A stretch of DNA of 64,000 nt from an uncultured Alistipes sp. (GCA_947623965.1 CANQIF010000006.1:1-64000); one strand, 5' to 3'. Positions 26,395-36,164 are shown, counted from the first letter of the stretch. Made by a program: numbers and translations. Notes: generated by a model not told the origin, from the letters alone.

Positions 26395-29300
26395 TTAGAA
26401 CGTTACGGTAACACCGCCCGAGAAGGTGCGGATCGGAGCGTAGTAGTAGGGGCTCACGATACCGTTGAGGCTCTGACGCGGATCCATACCCTGACGCTTC
26501 GACCAGTACCAGACGTTGTCGCAGGCGAGGTAGATGCGCAGATTCTCAACGAGGAACTTGCGCGTGAACTTCTTCGGCAGCGTGTAGCCGATCGTGATGT
26601 TCTGGATGTTCAGGTAGGAGGCATCCGTCAGGAAGCGGTTCGACGTCGCATTGCTGTAGGTGTCGTTGTAGACGAACTTCGGGATGTTCGAACCCGTGTT
26701 GTCGGGGGTCCAGGCGTTGAGCAGGTCGTGGTGGTAGTTGTTACCCGTCGAGGTACCCGAGGGCGAGCCCATGTAGAACTGGTAGCCCTGATCGAATACC
26801 TGACCGCCGAGCTGGTAGGTGAAGTTCACCGAGAAGTCGAGGCCGCGATAGCGCAGCGAGGTGCCGAAACCGCCGTAGAGGTCGGGCAGCGCATCGCCCT
26901 GAAGCTCCTTGCCGTTGGTCGAGGCCGCCGAGTAGTCGGTCGTCGTTTCACGGACGAGGTGCGTCTGCGGATTGCCGTCGGCGTCCATGACGGGCTGATC
27001 GTTGGCATCGAGCAGCGGTTTCTCGTTATAGACATACCACATCGACTGGCCGGACTTGTCTACACCGGCATAGGTCGGCAGGTAGAACGAGTAGATCGAC
27101 TGCCCCTCGGCGAGGAATTTGGTACTGTTGACGCGGCCCACGAGTTTGCCGTCCGAGGTCGTGTTGTTCTTGTACTGCTCGGGGAGCTTGACGATTTCGT
27201 TCTTGTAGTGCGTGGCGTTGAACGAGAAGCTCCAGACGAAATTCTTCTTGCGGATGAGGTCGGCATTCAGCTCGATCTCGAAACCGCGGTTGCGCATGTC
27301 GCCGACGTTGGTCCAGATCGACGAGTAGCCCGACTCGACCGGCGTAGCCAGCTGGAAGAGCATGTCCGAGGTCTTGCGGTTGAAGAAGTCGATGCTGCCG
27401 GAGAGCCGATCGTTCCAGAAGCCGAACTCGACGCCGATGTTGAGGTTCGAGTTGGTCTCCCACGTGATTTCGGGGTTGCCCTTACGCGCAAGCGTATTCG
27501 TCACGCCGCCGTTGCCGTCGTTGTCGATCGAGTAGTAGTCGGTGTAGAGGAAGTAGTACGGCAGGTTGTCGTTACCCTGCGAGCCGAACGAAGCCTTCAG
27601 CTTCAGCATGTTGACCCACGACGATTCGAACCACTTCTCCTTGCTGAGGATCCAGGCGGCGCCCACCGACCAGAAGTTGCCCCAGCGGTGATCGGGGTGG
27701 AACATCGACGAAGCGTCGCGGCGGAACGAACCCGACACGAAATACTTCTCCTCGTAGTTGTACTGGGCGCGGAAGAAGTAGCCCTCGTTGTTGTACTCGG
27801 AAACCGAGGAGCCCGAACGCGCCATATCGACCACCGCACCGTTGAGTTCCAGGTTGTCGGGCGAGAACATGCCGCTCTTGTTGCCATAGAGGTCGTAGCT
27901 CTTGCGGTTGTACATCTCGTGGCCGACCATCAGATCGACGTTGTGCTTGTCGGCGAAGGTGCCGCTGTAGTTGAGCAGCTGCTGGAGGTTGTAGGCGATC
28001 TCGCGGCTGTGACTTTTTGTGATGACACCGCCCGAGGTGGCGAACTGGCCGTAATAGGGGTTCATCAGCGTCGTGTGGCGCGTTTCATCGACGTTCACGC
28101 TGCCGTTGACCGTCAGCTTCAGTCCCTTGTAGAGCTGGATATCGGCGAAGCCGTTGGCCGAAAAGGCGTTGCCCTCGCTGATATACTTGTTGAGCTGGAT
28201 ATCCTGCAGGTCGTTGGACTGGCCGCCGTTCGTACGCACGGCACCGCCGTTGCGGCCGTCGCCGGTATCGTAGAGCTTCATCCCGTACTCATCGTACATG
28301 ATGTTGCCCTTGCCGTCGCGGATGTAGACCGGATAGATCGGTGCCATGCGGATCGCCGTAGCGAAAGCGTTGCCGCCGTCCGAAGCGCCCTCGTCGTCGG
28401 CACTGTTACCGTTGTTCCAGACGAAGTGGGCGTAGGACATGTTGCCGCCCACCTTGAGCCAATCCTTGGCCTGGTAGTCGGCGCGCAGACGGGCCGTGTA
28501 GCGCTCCACATTCGAGCCGTCGATGATACCCGTGTTGTCGAGGTAACCGAGCGACGCATAGAAGTTGGCGCGGTCCGAAGCGCCCGAGACGCTGGCATTG
28601 TACTCCTGACGGAACGTGGCCGACTTGTAGATCTCGTCGAGCCAGTTGTCGGGTTTGAGGAAGTAATCCTGGCCGCGGTAGTTCTCGATCAGACGGCCCT
28701 CCGTGGCGTTGGGGTTCAGTTTCCCGTTCAGACCGATGAGGTTCTGCCCCTCGGGAACCGTGAAGACGTTGTAACCCACACCGCCGGCGTCGTTCGACGT
28801 CAGCAGGCGGTTGGCGGCCATATTGGCGGCCTCGGCTGAGACGTCGTCGGTCTTGAAGTAGTTGTAGAGTGCCTGGTAGTGCATCTCGTAGAACTCGCCC
28901 GCATCCTCGACGATATCATAGGTCTGTAGCGCGCGCGAGTTGACGCCCCACTTGGCGTCGAGCGTCACGGAAGCCTCGCCGGCCTTGGCCCTCTTGGTGG
29001 TCACCATGATGACGCCGTTGGCGCCGCGGGCGCCGTAGAGGGCGTTCGAGGCGGCATCCTTCAGCACGGTAACCGACTCGACGTCGGCCATGTTCAGGTT
29101 GTTGATATCGCCCTCATAGGGGACGCCGTCCACCACCCACAGCGGGCTGTTTCCGGCCGACATCGAACCGACGCCGCGGATGTTGATCGTCTGGCCGGCA
29201 CCGGGACGGCCCGACTGAGCGGTGAACTGCACACCGGCGATCTTGCCGACCAAGGCGTCCGAGACATTGGCGGACTGGGATTTAGCCAGCTCGCCAGCCT

Positions 29301-29673
29301 TGATGACCTTGGCCGAACCGGTGAAGGCCTCTTTCTTGGCCGTACCGAAAGCGACCACCACCACATCGTCGATCGCCTGGGTATCCTCTTCGAGCACGAT
29401 GGCCACGGCCGTCTTGCCGGCCACGGCGATGTGCTGGGTCTTGTATCCGATGAACGAGACGGTCAGCGAGCCATCGACCGGAGCCGATACCACGAACGAA
29501 CCGTCCGAGCCGGAAGTCGTACCACGACCGGTACCGTCGACCGCAATCGTCGCACCCACTACCGGTGCGCCGTCGGTCGTCTTCACCGTACCGGAGAGCT
29601 GCCTGTTCTGGGCCTGCGCTATCGCGCATACGCTCAAAACGGCAAGTAACGATAGTACAAGTTTTCTTACCAT
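26395..29673 (-). CDS. SusC/RagA-family TonB-dependent transporter (pair 1, promoter-proximal)
   Basis: A 1092-aa outer-membrane transporter. It has a signal peptide (1-22, ending AQAQ), a carboxypeptidase-regulatory-like domain (about 23-95), a TonB box region (AIDDVVVVAFGT), a plug (INIRGVGSMSAGNSPLWVVDG; VTVLKDAASNALYGARGANGVI) and a 22-strand barrel. The start MVRKL at 29673 is shared with the two other susC genes; the longer frame upstream is not needed. The first 295 bp are identical to the third susC, in inverted orientation. It is the only one of the three preceded by a clear promoter, so this is the copy predicted to be ON in this assembly. TonB and ExbBD are not in the window. Confidence 0.95.
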   Translation of the reverse strand: MVRKLVLSLLAVLSVCAIAQAQNRQLSGTVKTTDGAPVVGATIAVDGTGRGTTSGSDGSFVVSAPVDGSLTVSFIGYKTQHIAVAGKTAVAIVLEEDTQAIDDVVVVAFGTAKKEAFTGSAKVIKAGELAKSQSANVSDALVGKIAGVQFTAQSGRPGAGQTINIRGVGSMSAGNSPLWVVDGVPYEGDINNLNMADVESVTVLKDAASNALYGARGANGVIMVTTKRAKAGEASVTLDAKWGVNSRALQTYDIVEDAGEFYEMHYQALYNYFKTDDVSAEAANMAANRLLTSNDAGGVGYNVFTVPEGQNLIGLNGKLNPNATEGRLIENYRGQDYFLKPDNWLDEIYKSATFRQEYNASVSGASDRANFYASLGYLDNTGIIDGSNVERYTARLRADYQAKDWLKVGGNMSYAHFVWNNGNSADDEGASDGGNAFATAIRMAPIYPVYIRDGKGNIMYDEYGMKLYDTGDGRNGGAVRTNGGQSNDLQDIQLNKYISEGNAFSANGFADIQLYKGLKLTVNGSVNVDETRHTTLMNPYYGQFATSGGVITKSHSREIAYNLQQLLNYSGTFADKHNVDLMVGHEMYNRKSYDLYGNKSGMFSPDNLELNGAVVDMARSGSSVSEYNNEGYFFRAQYNYEEKYFVSGSFRRDASSMFHPDHRWGNFWSVGAAWILSKEKWFESSWVNMLKLKASFGSQGNDNLPYYFLYTDYYSIDNDGNGGVTNTLARKGNPEITWETNSNLNIGVEFGFWNDRLSGSIDFFNRKTSDMLFQLATPVESGYSSIWTNVGDMRNRGFEIELNADLIRKKNFVWSFSFNATHYKNEIVKLPEQYKNNTTSDGKLVGRVNSTKFLAEGQSIYSFYLPTYAGVDKSGQSMWYVYNEKPLLDANDQPVMDADGNPQTHLVRETTTDYSAASTNGKELQGDALPDLYGGFGTSLRYRGLDFSVNFTYQLGGQVFDQGYQFYMGSPSGTSTGNNYHHDLLNAWTPDNTGSNIPKFVYNDTYSNATSNRFLTDASYLNIQNITIGYTLPKKFTRKFLVENLRIYLACDNVWYWSKRQGMDPRQSLNGIVSPYYYAPIRTFSGGVTVTF

Positions 29674-29710
29674 AAGCGTTGTTTTTTGAATGTGTTTTGT
29701 AAATAAAAAG
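29378..29710 (-). repeat. Shared susC 5' block, copy 1 (inverted)
   Basis: These 333 bp are the perfect reverse complement of 35832-36164. They cover 37 bp of leader and the first 98 codons or so of susC. The 250-bp core (29432-29681) matches 30203-30452 as well. Synonymous positions are identical, so selection on the protein alone cannot explain it. Confidence 0.95.
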
Positions 29711-29717
29711 TTCACCA

Positions 29718-29749
29718 CAAAGGTAAGTGTTTGAATTTTAATTTACAAA
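29718..29749 (-). promoter_or_regulatory. Promoter of susC pair 1 (predicted switch promoter)
   Basis: Minus-strand TACCTTTG (29718-29725) and TTTG (29746-29749) with a 20-nt spacer match the Bacteroidetes consensus perfectly. The -7 element lies 8 bp outside the 333-bp shared block. The promoter is thus inside the segment that would flip between copy 1 and copy 2 or 3. The predicted leader is about 38 nt. Confidence 0.85.
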
Positions 29750-29761
29750 TTAAATTATAAA

Positions 29762-29777
29762 AATATTTGCAAATATT
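29762..29777. promoter_or_regulatory. Palindromic operator candidate
   Basis: AATATTTG immediately followed by CAAATATT is a perfect 16-bp palindrome upstream of the susC1 -33 element. A second dyad, CTTACA-ATT-TGTAAG, lies at 29838-29852. Either could bind a regulator; none is encoded nearby. Confidence 0.5.
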
Positions 29778-29796
29778 ACACAAGCTATCAAAAAAA

Positions 29797-29821
29797 GCCC
29801 TCAAGGCTTCCGCAGGAGGGC
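29797..29821. terminator. Bidirectional terminator between divergent susC genes
   Basis: GCCCTC (29797-29802) and GAGGGC (29816-29821) form a stem with an A-run on the left and ATTTTT on the right. It could stop transcription in both directions and insulate the inactive side of the switch. The remainder of 29853-30173 has no clear promoter or gene. Confidence 0.65.
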
Positions 29822-30202
29822 ATTTTTGCATTATTTACTTACAATTTGTAAGCAGCTTTTTCGGGGCATTCGAAACCCGGCCGGTCGTTTTTCTCCTCGG
29901 AACGGGCCGAAACAGGGAGCCGAACGGACACACGGAACGATTATACCTATATATATTATAGTCCGGTTGAAAAATACCGGCCGTATGCAGGTAACCCGGC
30001 CTGCTGGCGGAGCCTTTCCGGCCCTTTCGCGGGGCGAAAATCGGGTTACGCTTTGGTAACAACTTGTCACCCGGAGGGGCTCCGGTACGGCTCGGGGCAG
30101 TGGCGGGAGGGGCGGTCGGTACCCGAATTTCCCTTAAAAATCAACCGCGAGCCGCCGCTGCGGCGTCTGTCGTCTTTTTATTTACAAATAACACTTTAAC
30201 AT

Positions 30203-30452
30203 CAACGCTTATGGTAAGAAAACTTGTACTATCGTTACTTGCCGTTTTGAGCGTATGCGCGATAGCGCAGGCCCAGAACAGGCAGCTCTCCGGTACGGTG
30301 AAGACGACCGACGGCGCACCGGTAGTGGGTGCGACGATTGCGGTCGACGGTACCGGTCGTGGTACGACTTCCGGCTCGGACGGTTCGTTCGTGGTATCGG
30401 CTCCGGTCGATGGCTCGCTGACCGTCTCGTTCATCGGATACAAGACCCAGCA
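30203..30452 (+). repeat. Shared susC 5' block, copy 2
   Basis: These 250 bp are identical to 35861-36110 and to the reverse complement of 29432-29681. The first mismatch is at 30453 (Gln versus His codon). A 19-bp stretch further upstream (TCGTCTTTTTATTTACAAA) is also shared with copy 3, with a divergent 14-bp spacer in between. Confidence 0.95.
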
Positions 30453-33348
30453 GATCGCCCTGGCCGGCAAGACGGCCGTGGCCATCGTGCTCGAAGAGGA
30501 TGCCCAGGCGATCGACGATGTCATCGTCGTCGCCTACGGTACGGCCAAGAAAGCCTCGCTGACGGGCGCCGTTTCGACGGTCTCGGGCGAGGAGGTCCAG
30601 AAACGCCAGGTCTCGAATGTCTCGAAGGCCCTCGAGGGCGCCGTTCCGGGCGTCCAGGTCGCCATGCAGTCGGGACAGCCTGGCCAGAGCGCCACGATCC
30701 GCATCCGCGGCATCGGTTCGATCAACGCAAGCTCCGCCCCGCTCTACGTGGTGGACGGCATGCCCTATGACGGCAACATCTCGGCGATCAATCCCGCCGA
30801 TATCGAATCGCTGACCGTGCTGAAGGATGCAGCTTCCACCTCGCTCTACGGTTCGCGCGCCGCCAACGGCGTCATCCTCATCACGACCAAACGCGGCTCG
30901 CGCGACAAGACGCGCGTAACCTTCGAAGCCCGTATCGGCGCCAATTCGCGCGGTATCTCGGAATACGACATCATGAAAGACCCGGGCGAATACATGGTCT
31001 CCTACTGGAATGTTCTGAAGAATCAGTTAGGCTCGGGAGAGGCGGCCTCCGCCGGTCTTTTCAACAAGCTGGGGTACAATCCGTATGATTGCGCACCCGA
31101 TGCGATCGTCGATCCCACCGGCAAGCTGACGTCGGCCAAGCTGCTCTATCACGACGACTGGGCCGACGAGGCGCTCCGCACCGGCATGCGTCAGGAGTAT
31201 ACGATGACCGTGCAGGGCGGCGGCGAGCGTTCGACGCACTTCCTTTCGCTCGGCTACCTCGAAGACGAGGGCATCATCACCAATTCGGATTACACGCGCT
31301 TCTCGGCCCGCGCCAACGGGGATTACCAGGTGAAGGATTTCCTCAAGCTGAGCGGCAACCTCTCCTATGCGCGCGGCGAGCAGAATTCGCAGGCGATCAG
31401 CGACCTCGGGAACTACGTCAACACGTTCGCCTTCACGCAGATGATCGCCCCGATCTATCCCGTCTACGGATATGATGAAACCGGCGAGCGCCTCTACGAC
31501 AGCAACGGCAAGCCCGTCTACGACTTCGGCGACGGCAAGTTCGGCGCCCGCGCCTACGGTTCGAACCAGAATGTCGTGGCTTCGGACGAGGCCAACATGA
31601 ACCGCTCGATCTCGGACAATATCTCGGCGCGCTTCAGTGTGGATATGGACCTTTACAAAGGGCTGAAACTGACGGTCAACGGAGGTTACGACCTGACCAA
31701 CACGACGCAGGACCGCTTCCAAACGCCCACGTTCGGCGATGCGCAGACGGCGAAGGGACGAGCTTACAAGTATCGCACCCGCTCGCAGACGATGACGATC
31801 AACGAGCTGCTCTCGTACAACCGCACCTTCAACAAGAAACATACGCTCGACATTCTGGCCGGTCATGAGACCTACGACTGGGACTACAACTACTTGTACA
31901 ACGCGAAGTCCAAGTTTTTCCATCCGACGACCCCCGAATTCAGCAACGCCATTCTGATGGAGGAGATGCAATCGTATTCGATGGACTACAAGATCGAATC
32001 GTATCTCGGACGCGTCAACTACAGCTACGACGACCGCTACTATCTTTCGGCTTCGTACCGCCGCGACGGGTCGTCGCGTTTCGCGAAAGACAACCGCTGG
32101 GGCAACTTCTGGTCGGTCGGCGCATCGTGGCACATTTCGAACGAGGCTTTCATGCAGAACGTGAAGTGGATCGACAACATGAGCCTCCGGGCATCGTACG
32201 GCTGTGTCGGCAACGACGACATCTACTACCCGAGCACCTCGACGAGCAACTACTACGCCTACAAGACGCAGTACTCGCTGTCGAACTCCGACGGGGCTTT
32301 CTCCTTGTCGAAATACTACGAAGGCAATCCCGATCTGACCTGGGAGACCTCGTACAACCTCAATGTCGGATTGAGCGCCACGCTGTTCGATAACCTGCTG
32401 AATCTCGACGTCGAGTACTTCAACAAGCGGACCGAGGATATGCTCTACAACATGCCGCAGCCGATTTCGTCGGGTATCTCCTACCTCTCGACCAACGCCC
32501 TGACGATGACCAACAAGGGCTTCGAGTTCACGCTGGGCGTCAACATTCCGATGCCCAAGGACTTCCGCTGGAGCTGGACCTTTACCGGAACGCATTACAA
32601 GAACGAGATCACCAAGATTCCGGAAGACAAGCGTGAAACCGGTATTACGCACAGCGCCTACTACAACTACCGCGAGGGCCGCAGCGTCTACGACTTCTAC
32701 TATTACAGCTATGCCGGCGTGAACGACAAGGGCAAGGCCACCTGGTGGAAAGACGAGACCGAGGAGATTTTGGACGAGGCTACGGGCGAGGTGCTCGGGA
32801 CGAAGGTCGTCCGCAAGCCGACCGAAGACTACACGTCGGCCACGAAGTACTATATCGGCACGGCGCTGCCCGACTTCCAGGGCGGCATCACGATGGACTT
32901 CAGCTGGAAGAACTTCGACTTCTCGATTGCGGCCAACTACCAGATCGGCGGGGACATCATGGACCTCATGTACAATCGGCTGATGCATGCCGGCAGCAGT
33001 GCGGGCACCAACTGGCACCGCGATATCCTGAACGCCTGGACGCCGGAGAACACGCAGACGAACATTCCGATCCTCGATGGCGACCAGAATGCAAATACGA
33101 TTTCGGACCGCTTCCTGGTGGATGCCTCCTATTTCAACCTGCGCAATATCACGATCGGGTACACGCTTCCGAAGAAGTGGACGCGGGCGCTGCGGATCGA
33201 GAATGCACGCATCTACGTCGTCGCCGACAACGTCGCCCTGTGGTCGAAGCGCAAAGGTCTGGACCCGCGTCAGTACATCGCCGGACAGTCGGATTCGAAC
33301 TATTCGGTGATCCGCACCGTATCGGCAGGTCTTTCCTTAACCTTCTAA
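30211..33348 (+). CDS. SusC/RagA-family TonB-dependent transporter (pair 2, promoterless)
   Basis: A 1045-aa SusC-like protein with the same signal peptide and regulatory-like domain as the other two. It diverges after the TonB box (IDDVIVVAYGT) into its own plug (IRIRGIGSINASSAPLYVVDG) and barrel. ATG 30211 is chosen from identity with the sister genes; the frame is open further upstream but has no signal peptide there. No TAnnTTTG element with a -33 is visible in the 250 bp upstream; the closest sequence, at 30047-30055, has an extra base. It is expected to be OFF in this orientation unless the switch region inverts. Confidence 0.95.
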   Translation: MVRKLVLSLLAVLSVCAIAQAQNRQLSGTVKTTDGAPVVGATIAVDGTGRGTTSGSDGSFVVSAPVDGSLTVSFIGYKTQQIALAGKTAVAIVLEEDAQAIDDVIVVAYGTAKKASLTGAVSTVSGEEVQKRQVSNVSKALEGAVPGVQVAMQSGQPGQSATIRIRGIGSINASSAPLYVVDGMPYDGNISAINPADIESLTVLKDAASTSLYGSRAANGVILITTKRGSRDKTRVTFEARIGANSRGISEYDIMKDPGEYMVSYWNVLKNQLGSGEAASAGLFNKLGYNPYDCAPDAIVDPTGKLTSAKLLYHDDWADEALRTGMRQEYTMTVQGGGERSTHFLSLGYLEDEGIITNSDYTRFSARANGDYQVKDFLKLSGNLSYARGEQNSQAISDLGNYVNTFAFTQMIAPIYPVYGYDETGERLYDSNGKPVYDFGDGKFGARAYGSNQNVVASDEANMNRSISDNISARFSVDMDLYKGLKLTVNGGYDLTNTTQDRFQTPTFGDAQTAKGRAYKYRTRSQTMTINELLSYNRTFNKKHTLDILAGHETYDWDYNYLYNAKSKFFHPTTPEFSNAILMEEMQSYSMDYKIESYLGRVNYSYDDRYYLSASYRRDGSSRFAKDNRWGNFWSVGASWHISNEAFMQNVKWIDNMSLRASYGCVGNDDIYYPSTSTSNYYAYKTQYSLSNSDGAFSLSKYYEGNPDLTWETSYNLNVGLSATLFDNLLNLDVEYFNKRTEDMLYNMPQPISSGISYLSTNALTMTNKGFEFTLGVNIPMPKDFRWSWTFTGTHYKNEITKIPEDKRETGITHSAYYNYREGRSVYDFYYYSYAGVNDKGKATWWKDETEEILDEATGEVLGTKVVRKPTEDYTSATKYYIGTALPDFQGGITMDFSWKNFDFSIAANYQIGGDIMDLMYNRLMHAGSSAGTNWHRDILNAWTPENTQTNIPILDGDQNANTISDRFLVDASYFNLRNITIGYTLPKKWTRALRIENARIYVVADNVALWSKRKGLDPRQYIAGQSDSNYSVIRTVSAGLSLTF

Positions 33349-33360
33349 AAACGTAAAGAC

Positions 33361-34896
33361 ATGAAAACAAACAATATCCTTTACCGTACGCTGCTGCTCG
33401 GCGCAGCCGTACTGGCCGCGTCGTGCTCGGAGGACTATCTGGAGACCAAGCCCTCTTATACGCTTGACGAAGAGGACGTCAACGAGACGATACAGGCCGA
33501 TCCCGCGCAGGTCCAGGCCTACGTGACCGGCGCCGAGATGAACCTCTATTGCGGAGGCGACTATTGGACCTCTCACGACGATTTCGGCCTGCCCGCCGTC
33601 AAGCTGACGACCGATCTGATGGGCGAGGACATCGCCTACCACAACGATGGGCACTTCTTTTGCAACGACTACCAGCTCGACAACCGGATGGGCAACTATC
33701 GCCGCACCGCATCGATGTGGAACCAGTGGTACAATCTGATCGACAACGTCAATACGATCATCGCCATGCTGAAACCCGCCGAGGGGGAGGAGCCGGCGAG
33801 CGACGATGCCAAAAAGATGCTCGGCGAAGCGTATGGGCTGCGTGCTTACGCCTACTTCTGGCTGATCAATCTGTGGCAGCATCCGTACAACGTCAGCAAG
33901 ACGGCTCCGGGGGTTCCCGTGAAGACGGAAGAGGAGTATCGCGCCGAACGCGTCCCCGTGGGCGAGGTCTACGAGTTGATTCTTTCGGACATCGACAAAG
34001 CGTACAACTATCTGAAGGGCTTCGGCCCGATCAACGGCAAGGTCGGTCTTTCGGAGTACGCAGCCGCCGGCATCTATGCGAACGTATTGATGTTCACGGG
34101 CGACTATGAGAACGCAGCCAAATACGCCGAACTGGCGGCTGCAGGCGGCCCGCTCAACGCGAACGAGCTTCTTTCCGGATTCAATTCGCTGAGTATGAGC
34201 GAGGTGCTCTGGGGATACACCGTAACGGAAGAGACGACGGGATATTATGCCTCGTTCTTCTCGCACATCGATTCCTATATGGTCGGTTATGGCGGAGCGG
34301 TCGGATTCCGCAAACTTATCGCCTCCGATCTGTACGACCGGATCGCAGATACGGATATCCGCAAGCAGTGGTTCGGCTACAACGAAGCGTACAACCTGCT
34401 TGACAACGACTATTCGTACGAGACCTCGCAGAACATGGACAAGTATATCCAGAACAAGTTCCGCGATGCCTATTTGACGACTTTCGGGAGCAAGTCGCCG
34501 TTCACGTCGGACTTGATCCACATGCGTTCGGCCGAAATGTATTTTGTGGCTGCCGAGGCTTACTATCTGGCGGGGAATCCGGGACAGGCTCTTGCGAAGC
34601 TGAAGGAGATCATGGTGACGCGTGATCCGAATTACGACTTCAACGGTTCGGGCGATGCGCTCTACGAAGAGATCTGCAGCCAGAAGCGGATCGAGATGTG
34701 GGGCGAAGGCTGCCGGCTGCTCGACGCGAAGCGCCGCGGCGAGACGATCGACCGGACGCTTTCGACGAACCACGCCGTTGATCTTTCTCACTTCAACGCA
34801 CTGACCTACAAAGCGAACTCGGATTACCGCATGATCTACCACATCCCCGACAAGGAGTTGCAGAACAATCCGTCGATCACGGAGGACAACGAATAA
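33361..34896 (+). CDS. SusD/RagB-family lipoprotein (pair 2)
   Basis: A 511-aa SusD-like lipoprotein (lipobox VLAASC, Cys22; followed by SEDYLETKP, typical of the family), 12 bp downstream of its susC. The SusD core helices (AKKMLGEAYGLRAYAYFWLINLW), the MRSAEMYFVAAEAYYLAG helix and the C-terminal RIEMWGEGCRLLDAKR motif are clear. A strong terminator follows at 34930. The ligand is unknown. Confidence 0.93.
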   Translation: MKTNNILYRTLLLGAAVLAASCSEDYLETKPSYTLDEEDVNETIQADPAQVQAYVTGAEMNLYCGGDYWTSHDDFGLPAVKLTTDLMGEDIAYHNDGHFFCNDYQLDNRMGNYRRTASMWNQWYNLIDNVNTIIAMLKPAEGEEPASDDAKKMLGEAYGLRAYAYFWLINLWQHPYNVSKTAPGVPVKTEEEYRAERVPVGEVYELILSDIDKAYNYLKGFGPINGKVGLSEYAAAGIYANVLMFTGDYENAAKYAELAAAGGPLNANELLSGFNSLSMSEVLWGYTVTEETTGYYASFFSHIDSYMVGYGGAVGFRKLIASDLYDRIADTDIRKQWFGYNEAYNLLDNDYSYETSQNMDKYIQNKFRDAYLTTFGSKSPFTSDLIHMRSAEMYFVAAEAYYLAGNPGQALAKLKEIMVTRDPNYDFNGSGDALYEEICSQKRIEMWGEGCRLLDAKRRGETIDRTLSTNHAVDLSHFNALTYKANSDYRMIYHIPDKELQNNPSITEDNE

Positions 34897-34929
34897 CGCT
34901 GCGATCGGGTCGGAACGACCTTGCAACGG

Positions 34930-34961
34930 GTGCCCGGGAAATTTCCCGGGCACTTTTTTTT
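34930..34961 (+). terminator. Rho-independent terminator of SusCD pair 2
   Basis: GTGCCCGGGAAA is followed at once by its reverse complement TTTCCCGGGCAC (24-bp perfect dyad, 34930-34953) and then eight Ts. Confidence 0.93.
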
Positions 34962-34968
34962 CGAAATG

Positions 34969-34999
34969 TTTGGAGATTCGAAAAAATTGCGTACCTTTG
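34969..34999 (+). promoter_or_regulatory. Promoter of tRNA-Phe
   Basis: TTTG (34969-34972), a 19-nt spacer and TACCTTTG (34992-34999). The tRNA 5' end is 37 bp further on. Confidence 0.8.
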
Positions 35000-35035
35000 C
35001 ACCACGTTAAGATCGCGTCCGATCTTTTCGCAGAT

Positions 35036-35108
35036 GGTGCCATAGCTCAGTTGGTAGAGCAAAGGACTGAAAATCCTTGTGTCCCTGGTTCGATTCCCGG
35101 TGGTACCA
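35036..35108 (+). tRNA. tRNA-Phe (GAA)
   Basis: A 73-nt cloverleaf without encoded CCA. Acceptor GGTGCCA pairs with TGGTACC; anticodon stem AAGGA/TCCTT encloses loop CTGAAAA with anticodon GAA at 35069-35071; the T loop is TTCGATT. It lies between SusCD pairs 2 and 3, inside the larger predicted invertible segment. Confidence 0.97.
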
Positions 35109-35164
35109 CTTGATAAACGGCTGTCTTTCAGGCGGTCGTTTTTTTGTATGCCCATGTCCCGCTG

Positions 35165-35690
35165 CGGGCTCCTTGCACCGGATCAATCGCGCAGGGATTG
35201 ATCCGGCCTGTGCAGCATGCCCGCAGTCGAGCGGACGGGCTTGCACGAGCGGACCTGCAGGACGCGAGTTGCGGGCTGCCGTCGGTTCGCGGCGAATTGA
35301 CACGCTCGGGGCGCAGCCTGCGGAGGGCACGCCAAGTTCGGAAACGAACTGCGGGCCTCCGCCGGGCTGCAGCCCGATTTATAATTCTGAATTTGCGGTT
35401 CCTTTCGGAACCGCAGCGGGCCGCAGCTTCGCCCCGCGAAGGCCCGCTCCTCGCGTCCGCATGTCCGCTCGCGCGTGCGCTTCGCAAGCCGCGGCCCGAG
35501 CCACCATTCTGAATTATGAATTTGCGCCCGGATGGGCGCAGCAGCCCGCAGCCGCCCCCGGGCGGAGGGCTGCAGCTCCTTGCAGTCGATGCCGCCCCTC
35601 CGCTCGGCTGCGGGCTTTTTTGCACGGGATTACTCGCATCCCGCAAGTCCGCTTCGAACGCGCCCTCCGCAGACTGCAGCCCAAGCTCTA
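35165..35690. repeat. GC-rich palindromic repeat cluster, mixed orientation
   Basis: Contains a B fragment near 35219, an A unit on the plus strand at 35307 (P3 = AGTTCG/CGAACT) and a reverse-oriented A-type unit at about 35417-35505. AT-rich tails and another B-type unit follow up to about 35600. It fills the gap between tRNA-Phe and the third susC. No promoter-like element for that susC is visible in 35690-35868. Confidence 0.85.
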
Positions 35691-35831
35691 ATTCGCAAAG
35701 GTCTCTTTTTTATGCCCGGTTACCGTCCGGGTACCTGCCGCACGCCTCCCGGATCGCGGCGCCGCACATTCTATTCCGCTGTTTTCCAGACGGATAAGCG
35801 CATTCAGGTTTCCTTCCAGCCGGCGAATCGT

Positions 35832-36164
35832 CTTTTTATTTACAAAACACATTCAAAAAACAACGCTTATGGTAAGAAAACTTGTACTATCGTTACTTGC
35901 CGTTTTGAGCGTATGCGCGATAGCGCAGGCCCAGAACAGGCAGCTCTCCGGTACGGTGAAGACGACCGACGGCGCACCGGTAGTGGGTGCGACGATTGCG
36001 GTCGACGGTACCGGTCGTGGTACGACTTCCGGCTCGGACGGTTCGTTCGTGGTATCGGCTCCGGTCGATGGCTCGCTGACCGTCTCGTTCATCGGATACA
36101 AGACCCAGCACATCGCCGTGGCCGGCAAGACGGCCGTGGCCATCGTGCTCGAAGAGGATACCCA
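35832..36164 (+). repeat. Shared susC 5' block, copy 3
   Basis: A 333-bp perfect inverted partner of 29378-29710, and directly repeated with 30203-30452 over 250 bp. It begins 37 bp before the ATG and ends where the codons diverge (CAT here, CAG in copy 1). Confidence 0.95.

Noticed and set aside
30047..30055. TACGCTTTG upstream of susC2 as a promoter
   Set aside because: It has an extra base within the -7 element and no TTTG or TTG at -33. I treat susC2 as promoterless, while noting that an experiment could overturn this.
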